64,000 nucleotides of DNA. Source: Symploca sp. SIO1C2. GTDB lineage: Bacteria > Cyanobacteriota > Cyanobacteriia > Cyanobacteriales > Coleofasciculaceae. A program made the translations under genes and the position numbers. Position 1 is the first letter of the stretch. Each line of letters starts with the position of its first letter. The stretch covers positions 1 through 64,000 of the forward strand of contig JAAHFP010000005.1 of assembly GCA_010672925.1 (NCBI GenBank). The letters run 5' to 3'. The notes under the pieces were generated by a model. The model made no database searches. It was given only the letters and a program-made list of their open reading frames with translations, and had not been told where the DNA came from. Shown here piece after piece: positions 57,511-64,000 of the stretch.

Positions 57511-60500
57511 ATGCAAGAACTTGAGCAATCTAAACAAAAGCTTGATAAATCACTAAGTAAAAGTAATGGTAATTTAACTCCTACTCAATTGAAGAATGGT
57601 TCAGATATCAATTTTGAGCAGCATTTTAGAGATGAGCGGCAGTGGTTATTCAACCTTGTTAGTCAGTTGCTCCAAGCACAAAATACTCAGACTTTACTCA
57701 CAACTACAGTTAATGAGGTTCGCCAGCACTTCCAGGTGGAGAGAGTGTTAATCTATCGCTGCCAAACTGAGAGCCGAGGTATGGTAGAAGCTGAGTCGAT
57801 GAAGACTGGTTACACTCCTAGTTTGGGTGAGTCTTTACTAATTAATACTTTTGGGGCGGAGCATCGGTTGGATTACCGGCAACAGCAAGTTATTGCTCTG
57901 AATGATGTTTCTGAGACTTCTGTCAGTCCCTATCAATGGCAATTACTGGAAAAGTTCCAAGTTAAGGCTAGTCTAAGTTTGCCTATTTTGTTGGAAGGGC
58001 AGCTGTGGGGTTTACTGGTTTTACAGCAATGTTCTGGTTCTCGGCAATGGCAGGAAGCTGAAATCATGCTGTTGTGCCAACTAGTTACTGAACTGAGACT
58101 GTATTTGCAGCCATTGGAATTTCGTTACCAACGCCTGAAGCAGGCTCAGCAGGATTCTATTTTGGAGCAAATTCTGGGGAGAGTTGCCGCTTCTGGTGAT
58201 ACTTATGCTGCTTTGGGTAATATTGTTCAGGAACTACGGCAATTTTACGGGGTTGACCGAGTGGTGGTCTACCGCTTCAATGCTGATTGGAGTGGTGATT
58301 TTGTGGCGGAGTCGGTTGGTCGTGGCTGGGTGGCAATGCTAGAAGCACAACAGAAGGATGCTAGCCTTAGGGCGAAGGAGATTACTGCTTCTGACTATTG
58401 TGCGGTCAAGCGGTTTGGTTTTCCTGCTAGCTCGAGTACTACTGATACTTTCCTCAAGGAGACTCAAGGGAACGGCTATTTTATTGGTGAGCGAATTAAG
58501 CGGGTTGATGATATCTATAATGCTGGTTTTTCCGACTGTTACATTAGTACGCTGAAAAAATACCAGGCTAGGGCTTACCTGATTGCTCCCATTTTTGAGG
58601 GGGAGGGACTTTGGGGTTTGCTGGCTGTTTACCAAAACTCTGGTCCTCGTCACTGGCAGGATGAAGAGGTTACTCTGCTTTCTCTGTTAAGTGAACGTCT
58701 CGGTAGTATCCTCAAGGAGCTTAAGTTTGCAGCACAGCTACGGGAACAGTCCCAGCAGTTAGCTAAGGCAGCACGAAGAGAACAGGCTGTTGCTAATTTA
58801 CTTGACCAAATTCGTCGAACATTGGATATCAATACTATCTTCAGAACGACGACGAAAGAAGTATTGTTGTTACTCAATGCCGATCGCGTGGTACTTTATC
58901 GGTTTAACCCGGATTGGAGTGGAGAGTTTGTCTCGGAGTCGGTAGGTGCTGGCTGGGTTTCTTTAATCCAGCAGCAGCGAATTGATTCTACTCTCAGGGG
59001 TAATGATTTGCTCAAGGATGAGCGCTGTAGTTGTAAAGAGTTGAGGGAGCCTTTTTTCCCTGCTACTGATACGTATTTGCAAAGTACCCAAGGAGGGAGT
59101 TTTGTTCGAGGTGAGCAGTATCGGCAGGTGGATGATATCTATGCTGCTAATTTTGCTCCTTGCTACCTAGAAACTTTGGAGAAGTACCAGGCCAAGGCTT
59201 ATGTAATTATGCCGGTTTTCCAGGGTAAGAGTTTGTGGGGATTGCTAGCGGTTTACCAAAATTCCGGTGTGCGTGCTTGGGAAGAAACCGAGGTTCGGTT
59301 TTTGGCTCAGATTACTGGTCAGTTAGCGGTGGCTTTACGACAAAGGAATTGTTTGGAGCAGTTACAGGGTCAGTCTGCTCAAATTGCCAAGGCTCCCTTA
59401 GGAGAGCAGGCAGCGGCGAAGTTGTTGGGTAAGCTTTGCCAAGGTGGGGATGTGGAGAATTTTTTGGAAAATTTGACGAGGGAAGTGCGGTTGCAGATGG
59501 GATGCGATCGCGTGGCAATTTATCGCTTTAACCCGGATTGGAGTGGGGAGTATGTAACTGAGTCTTTGGCTAAGGAAGGAGTACCTTTAGTTGGGGCAAC
59601 TATTGAGCCAGATCATTTACAGGCAACTGAAGGTGGTAGATATCGTTTCAACCAAATTTTTGCGGTTGATGATGTTCACGGAACTCTGTGTCCTGTTGTA
59701 GCGGAATACTGGGAGAAGTTTCAGGTTAAGGCTTACCTGACTGTGCCGATTTTCCAAGGGGAAAAGCTGTGGGGTTTACTTTCTGCTTACCAACATGCTA
59801 CTGCTCGTGATTGGCAAGGGGAAGAAGTAGGTTTGTTGACTCATATTAGCCGACAGTTTTGGGAAGCTCAGCAACAAACAGAATACCTAGGACAGCTGGA
59901 ATGGGAAAGAGCTAAGGGTAAACTAATCGAGAAAATTAGCAATAATGCCGATATTGACAGCATTTTTCGGACAGCAACTAAGGAAGTTCGTCGGCAACTG
60001 GGGTGCGATCGCGTCGTGGTTTATCGCTTTAACCCCGATTGGAGTGGTTCTTTTGTGGCAGAGTCGGTGACTACGGGTTGGATGCCCCTGGTGGGACCGA
60101 ACACGAAAAAGACTTGGCCTTTTGATACTCATTTAGAGGAAAACCAGGGTAATTATTATCGTCGGAATGAACCTTTAATGGTTGAGGATATTCAACAAGT
60201 TGGTTTCAGTTCTTGTTATCTGGATTTGTTGGAGGAAATTGAAGCTAGGGCTTATTTGATTATGCCGGTTTTTGCCGGGGAAAAGCTTTGGGGTTTGATG
60301 GCGGCTTACCAGAATTCCGGCCCTCGTCACTGGCAGACGGCAGATGTTGATTGTCTGTCTCAAATAGTTAAGCAGTTAGCAGTTGCGGTGCGGCAGGCGG
60401 ACTCGATGGAACAGGCAACAAAAGCAGCACAACGACAGCAGGCTGTTGCTAGTGTCATCGACAAGATTCGCGAAACTTCTGATACTGATACGATTTTTCA

Positions 60501-62568
60501 GACGGTGACTAAAGAAGTAAGACAGCTGCTAGAGTGCGACCGCTTGGCTGTCTATCGCTTTGATGCTGACTGGAGTGGTAAATTTGTGGCGGAGTCGGTG
60601 GCGAAAGGCTGGGTGAAGTTGGTTGGACCTGGTATTGAAACCATTTGGCCTGATACTTTTTTACAGGAAACTAAGGGTGGTCGGTATCGCCAGCATGAAA
60701 GTTTTGTGGTTAATGATATTGATGAGACTACTCATGCTCCTTGTCACCGAAAAATTTTGGAGCAGTTTGAGGTCAAAGCTTATGTGATTGTACCGGTTTT
60801 TGCTGGGGACACACTCTGGGGTTTACTGGGAGCTTATCAAAATTCTGGTTCTCGTTACTGGCAACCTGAGGAAGTTAATTTACTCGCTCAGATTGGGAAA
60901 CAGTTTGGGGTTGCGGTTAAACAGGCTGAGTATATTGAGGAGTTGCGGGTTCAGTCACAAAAGTTGACGACTTCGGTGAAGCGAGGAACGGTTTATAGCC
61001 AACTGATCTACCGGTTGGGATTGGTGCTGATTCAGGAAGATTTCTCTTTAGATCATTTATGGCAGCTGGCTCTTCTGGAGTTACGGAGACAACTAAAGTG
61101 CGATCGCGTGGCCCTCTACCGCTTTAGTGCTGATTGGGGTGGAGAGTTTGTGGTAGAAAATGTGGGCAGCGATTGGCTGAAAGTTGTGGGAACTGACTTG
61201 GCTTATGATGAAGACCCTTATTTGCAGGAGACTAGGGGGGGTCGTTATCGCAGTAAGGAGACTCTAAGTGTAGACAATATCGATAAGGTGGAACGGGATA
61301 GTGAAGGGTTAGATAAGTATCACATCAGGCAGCTAAAACGTTGGGGAACGAAGGCTTATATGGTTGCACCTATATTTAAAGGTGAGCAACTCTGGGGATT
61401 ACTGGGAGCTTATCAACATGATGCACCCCGTGAGTGGGAGCAGATCGACCTTAATTTGCTGGTTCAGGTTGGGGTTCAGGTTGGTCTAGCTTTGCAACAA
61501 GCTGAGTACTTGGAGCAACTCCGGGAGCAAACTGAACAGTTGACTTTGGCTGCAGGGAGGGAAAGGACAGCTAAGGAACAACTACAACAGGATGTAATCC
61601 GTTTGCTGTCAGCGGTGCGACCTGCTCTGAATGGGGATTTAACAGTCCGGGCGACGGTAACTGAGAATGAGGTAGGTACGATTGCTGATGCTTATAACAA
61701 TACACTGCAAAGTTTGCGGGGGCTGGTGAAGCAGGTGCAAACAGCTTCGAGGCAGGTTGCGGAAACTTCTCAGGGTAGCGAGTCAGCAATTTCTGGTCTT
61801 ACTGAGCAAGCCCAACAACAATTCCAGGCTTTGGGTCAGGCTTTGGCACAAATTCAGATGATGGTTAATGCTACCGAAGCAGTGGAAATGAGTGCTCAAC
61901 AGGTGGAGATTGCGGCTCAGCAAGCGAATCATACTGTGCAGGAAGGGGATGCCGCGATGAACCGCACTGTAGAGGGAATTATGGATATTCGGGAGACGGT
62001 AGCGGAAACTAGTAAGCGTATTAAGCGCTTGAGTGAGTCTTCCCAAAAAGTTTCGCGGGTGGTCAGCTTGATTAGTAATTTTACTACCCAAACCCAACTG
62101 CTGGCATTGAATGCGGCGATTGAGGCGACTAGGGCTGGTGAATATGGTAGGGGTTTTGTGGTAGTTGCGGACGAGGTGCGTTCTCTGGCTCGTCAGTCGG
62201 CTGAAGCTACTAGCGAAATTGAGCAGCTGGTGCAGGAAATCCAGCAGGGTACGGCGGAGGTATCCACAGTGATGGAAACGGGTATTCAGCAGGTGGCTCA
62301 GGGTACAGCGATGGTCCAGGATGCCCGCCAGAATTTGAGTGCAATTGTGGAAGCTACTAGTCAAATCAGTAATTTGGTTGAGGGTATTACTGAGTCAACT
62401 CAGGTACAAGCTCAAGAGTTTCAATCAATGACGAAAACGATGACTGATGTAGCAGCGATCGCTAATCAAACTTCTGAGGACTCTATCCGAATCTCTCTAT
62501 CTTTCCAAGACCTCCTAATGATGGCTCAAAATCTTCTGGATAGTACTGATCAGTTTAAGGTTGATTAG
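57511..62568 (+). CDS. Chemoreceptor with seven GAF domains (PixJ/PtxD-like phototaxis receptor)
   Basis: A soluble methyl-accepting chemotaxis protein, about 1685 residues from the ATG at 57511 (the frame is open from 56899, but the extra 204 residues are repeat-derived). It has seven tandem GAF domains, most with the CDRV.VYRF..DWSG..V.ESV opening, then a HAMP-like segment and a C-terminal signalling domain ([20 protein letters not shown] tip, [13 protein letters not shown]). At the site where cyanobacteriochromes bind bilin, the GAFs read SDCY, APCY, SSCY and APCH (GAFs 2, 3, 5 and 6; Cys codon of GAF6 at 60742); GAFs 1, 4 and 7 lack it. This fits a bilin-binding light receptor of the pixJ/ptxD type. 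Neighbours are the CheW and CheA genes. Confidence 0.92.
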   Translation: MQELEQSKQKLDKSLSKSNGNLTPTQLKNGSDINFEQHFRDERQWLFNLVSQLLQAQNTQTLLTTTVNEVRQHFQVERVLIYRCQTESRGMVEAESMKTGYTPSLGESLLINTFGAEHRLDYRQQQVIALNDVSETSVSPYQWQLLEKFQVKASLSLPILLEGQLWGLLVLQQCSGSRQWQEAEIMLLCQLVTELRLYLQPLEFRYQRLKQAQQDSILEQILGRVAASGDTYAALGNIVQELRQFYGVDRVVVYRFNADWSGDFVAESVGRGWVAMLEAQQKDASLRAKEITASDYCAVKRFGFPASSSTTDTFLKETQGNGYFIGERIKRVDDIYNAGFSDCYISTLKKYQARAYLIAPIFEGEGLWGLLAVYQNSGPRHWQDEEVTLLSLLSERLGSILKELKFAAQLREQSQQLAKAARREQAVANLLDQIRRTLDINTIFRTTTKEVLLLLNADRVVLYRFNPDWSGEFVSESVGAGWVSLIQQQRIDSTLRGNDLLKDERCSCKELREPFFPATDTYLQSTQGGSFVRGEQYRQVDDIYAANFAPCYLETLEKYQAKAYVIMPVFQGKSLWGLLAVYQNSGVRAWEETEVRFLAQITGQLAVALRQRNCLEQLQGQSAQIAKAPLGEQAAAKLLGKLCQGGDVENFLENLTREVRLQMGCDRVAIYRFNPDWSGEYVTESLAKEGVPLVGATIEPDHLQATEGGRYRFNQIFAVDDVHGTLCPVVAEYWEKFQVKAYLTVPIFQGEKLWGLLSAYQHATARDWQGEEVGLLTHISRQFWEAQQQTEYLGQLEWERAKGKLIEKISNNADIDSIFRTATKEVRRQLGCDRVVVYRFNPDWSGSFVAESVTTGWMPLVGPNTKKTWPFDTHLEENQGNYYRRNEPLMVEDIQQVGFSSCYLDLLEEIEARAYLIMPVFAGEKLWGLMAAYQNSGPRHWQTADVDCLSQIVKQLAVAVRQADSMEQATKAAQRQQAVASVIDKIRETSDTDTIFQTVTKEVRQLLECDRLAVYRFDADWSGKFVAESVAKGWVKLVGPGIETIWPDTFLQETKGGRYRQHESFVVNDIDETTHAPCHRKILEQFEVKAYVIVPVFAGDTLWGLLGAYQNSGSRYWQPEEVNLLAQIGKQFGVAVKQAEYIEELRVQSQKLTTSVKRGTVYSQLIYRLGLVLIQEDFSLDHLWQLALLELRRQLKCDRVALYRFSADWGGEFVVENVGSDWLKVVGTDLAYDEDPYLQETRGGRYRSKETLSVDNIDKVERDSEGLDKYHIRQLKRWGTKAYMVAPIFKGEQLWGLLGAYQHDAPREWEQIDLNLLVQVGVQVGLALQQAEYLEQLREQTEQLTLAAGRERTAKEQLQQDVIRLLSAVRPALNGDLTVRATVTENEVGTIADAYNNTLQSLRGLVKQVQTASRQVAETSQGSESAISGLTEQAQQQFQALGQALAQIQMMVNATEAVEMSAQQVEIAAQQANHTVQEGDAAMNRTVEGIMDIRETVAETSKRIKRLSESSQKVSRVVSLISNFTTQTQLLALNAAIEATRAGEYGRGFVVVADEVRSLARQSAEATSEIEQLVQEIQQGTAEVSTVMETGIQQVAQGTAMVQDARQNLSAIVEATSQISNLVEGITESTQVQAQEFQSMTKTMTDVAAIANQTSEDSIRISLSFQDLLMMAQNLLDSTDQFKVD

Positions 62569-62678
62569 TTTGTTGTTTGTTGTTTGTCGTTTGTTGACTG
62601 AACAATAATGACAGATAACCAATCACCAGCGACCAGTAACAAAAAAATAACCAACAACCAATAACCAAGAACTAATAA
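62569..62678. repeat. TTGTTTG and AATAACCAA repeats
   Basis: A TTGTTTG array (about 62569-62596) and CCAACAACCAATAACCA repeats (62648-62668) between the receptor stop and the stop of the four-helix gene. Confidence 0.75.
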
Positions 62679-63026
62679 CTATTTCAAAGAATTCATGTAG
62701 GAATTTAATCGGGGTGCTAGTTCATCAACAATTGGTTTTAGTGTATCCAACTGTTGGCTATTTAACAGGTTGCGAGAGTAGGCTCTTCTAAGCCAATGTT
62801 GAGTTTCGTATAAGGAGCCTCTGGCTATTTTGACAAATCTTCGATTATCTTGAGTACTACCTCGTCCTACTCCTTCTGCTATGTTTGCACCAATACTATC
62901 AGCTGAACGTATTAACTGTTTTCCTAGAGTATCTTTTGCTAAAGGCTCCCAGTTTTGAACCATTTTCCAGATTTCATCTGCTAATCTTTCTGAGAGTCGA
63001 TAAACATCTAAATCCTGAAATCTCAT
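62679..63026 (-). CDS. Four-helix-bundle (S23-type) protein
   Basis: A 115-residue member of the four-helix bundle / S23 ribosomal intervening-sequence protein family: FQDLDVYRLSERLADEIWKM, LGKQLIRSADSIGANIAEG (family hallmark), KIARGSLYETQHWLRRA. Function is unknown; relatives occur within 23S rRNA inserts and as solitary genes. It is on the strand opposite to the taxis operon and lies between the receptor and CheA genes, flanked on both sides by TTGTTTG repeats, which points to later insertion. Confidence 0.85.
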   Translation of the reverse strand: MRFQDLDVYRLSERLADEIWKMVQNWEPLAKDTLGKQLIRSADSIGANIAEGVGRGSTQDNRRFVKIARGSLYETQHWLRRAYSRNLLNSQQLDTLKPIVDELAPRLNSYMNSLK

Positions 63027-63317
63027 TTTTTGTTGTTTGTTATTGGTTGTTTGTCGTTTGTTACTTGCCTTCTACCTAGAAGAAGAGAGTAACGATACAG
63101 CGCTTACCGATGTTACCAGGTACAGTAAAAACGATGAGGAAGAAATCTATCCAATCTTGACAACTGATTTAGGTCTACCTCATTGTAGCGGTAACCGTTG
63201 TATTCACAAAATATATTTTGAATAATGATACATCAGAAAGTTAACGAATAACAAATAACCAACGCCAAACAACTAATAACAAACAACAAACAACAAACAA
63301 CAAACAACAAATGAAAA
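63027..63317. repeat. TTGTTTG/CAAACAA heptamers
   Basis: TTGTTTG units at about 63030-63062 and a long CAAACAACAAACAAC array (about 63247-63310) that ends just before the cheA start codon. The stretch between (63063-63240) has no gene I can support. Confidence 0.8.
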
Positions 63318-64000
63318 ATGACAACTATTCGTGAGCAAGGCTACCGCTATTTTCTCCAGGAAGCACCAGAATTGTTACAAGCTTTGGAGCAAGATTTACT
63401 GACTCTGAGAGAAGATTGCAGTATTAATAAAGTCCATAATTTGATGCGAACTACTCACACTCTTAAGGGTGCTGCTGCTAGTGTGGGTTTGGAAACAATT
63501 AAAACTGTAGCTCATTATTTGGAGGATATTTTTAAGGCTCTGTGCAAGCCAGATATTTCTATTGAGCCGGAGGTGGAGGCTTTACTTTTTGAGGGTTATG
63601 AATGTTTGCGCTTGCCTTTGACTGCTGAACTAACGGGGGGACAGGTTGATGAAGCTGGAGTTAAAAGCCGAACTGCTGCTGTTTTTGCTCAATTGGAGGA
63701 GAAGCTAGGGGATTGTTTTGCCGAAGAAGCACATCTCCCTTCTTCGGTAGAGTTGGGTTTTGATGTTACTCAGTCGATTTTTGAGGTGGGAGTTACTCAA
63801 AGATTGGAGGAACTTGCAGCAGTTTTAGAGTCTGGACAATTGATAGAGGTTGCTACTAGTCTCCGGACTCAGGCTGAAGTTTTCCTTGGTTTAGCTGAGT
63901 CTTTGGTGCTACCGGGGTTTGGGGATATTGCTCGCAGTGCGATCTCGGCTCTTGATGCGCACCCGGAACAGGCACAGACGATTGCTGAGATTACTTTGGC
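63318..64000 (+). CDS. CheA-like histidine kinase, 5' part only
   Basis: The gene runs off the window after 227 codons. The first domain is an Hpt domain: phosphoacceptor His47 in TTHTLKGAAAS, preceded by FLQEAPELLQALEQDLLTL. Kinase, dimerisation and CheW-binding domains should lie beyond the end. It completes the order PatA-REC, CheY, CheW, MCP, CheA as in pixL-type operons. The ATG at 63318 is chosen; an upstream ATG at 63311 is out of frame. Confidence 0.9.
   Translation, partial: MTTIREQGYRYFLQEAPELLQALEQDLLTLREDCSINKVHNLMRTTHTLKGAAASVGLETIKTVAHYLEDIFKALCKPDISIEPEVEALLFEGYECLRLPLTAELTGGQVDEAGVKSRTAAVFAQLEEKLGDCFAEEAHLPSSVELGFDVTQSIFEVGVTQRLEELAAVLESGQLIEVATSLRTQAEVFLGLAESLVLPGFGDIARSAISALDAHPEQAQTIAEITL

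Noticed and set aside
1-64000. tRNA or rRNA genes
   Set aside because: No cloverleaf-like or rRNA-like sequence was recognised in any intergenic region; a tRNAscan or Infernal run would settle it.

Overview
The window looks like a filamentous cyanobacterium with a large, repeat-rich genome. The evidence is the many HIP1-type GCGATCGC octamers, several cyanobacterial protein families (DUF1822, DUF928, DUF2499, DUF3593, VIPP1, CHAT-TPR and CHAT-CHASE2 proteins, PatA-type regulators) and many heptanucleotide tandem repeats between genes. The genus cannot be fixed from the sequence; Oscillatoriales-type relatives are a guess. No rRNA, tRNA, CRISPR array or intact transposase gene was seen.

Region 1 (1-18.2 kb) is a secretion and caspase-like protease locus. 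A giant filamentous-haemagglutinin (TpsA) gene has lost its 5' end to what looks like an IS200/IS605-type end. Downstream on the + strand are its TpsB outer-membrane transporter and a TPR-CHAT protein. A VapBC-like toxin-antitoxin pair separates these from a - strand series: an atypical sigma-70-like factor, a DUF1822 protein, a CHAT-CHASE2 membrane protein and a DUF928 protein. Region 2 (18.3-21.6 kb) is a tandem, mosaic duplication of an AAA ATPase with a PD-(D/E)XK-like tail.

Region 3 (21.6-28.8 kb) holds a Uma2 nuclease, a fructokinase, a LuxR-type regulator, a TolB-like lipoprotein, a histidine kinase lacking a sensor domain, a QueD homologue, metK with its terminator, and a papain-fold toxin followed by a protein made of two copies of one domain, probably its immunity protein. 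Region 4 (28.9-36.0 kb) is the most unusual set: a DapL-like aminotransferase, a sulfotransferase-like protein, two unrelated Fe(II)/2-oxoglutarate oxygenases transcribed divergently (one of the gamma-butyrobetaine/trimethyllysine hydroxylase type), a tandem class III CoA-transferase with one dead active site, and a SET-domain methyltransferase. Together they suggest an undescribed pathway acting on a lysine- or betaine-like compound.

Region 5 (36.0-54.1 kb) is mostly housekeeping and conserved cyanobacterial genes: DUF3593, an MscS channel, DUF2499, csaB, a coiled-coil protein, an aldo/keto reductase, an Rpn-type nuclease, a second aminotransferase, thioredoxin, vipp1, a SPOR protein, a DUF721/DciA-like protein, a multi-TM channel-like protein, an SRPBCC protein and SirB1. 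Region 6 (54.6-64.0 kb) is a taxis operon in the order PatA-type regulator, CheY, CheW, seven-GAF chemoreceptor, CheA (cut by the window end). This is the order of the pixGHIJL phototaxis clusters. A four-helix-bundle gene is inserted on the opposite strand before cheA.

Across the window, families of 7-bp tandem repeats, longer composite repeats and MITE-like elements fill intergenic DNA. In at least five places they run in frame into the ends or interior of genes.
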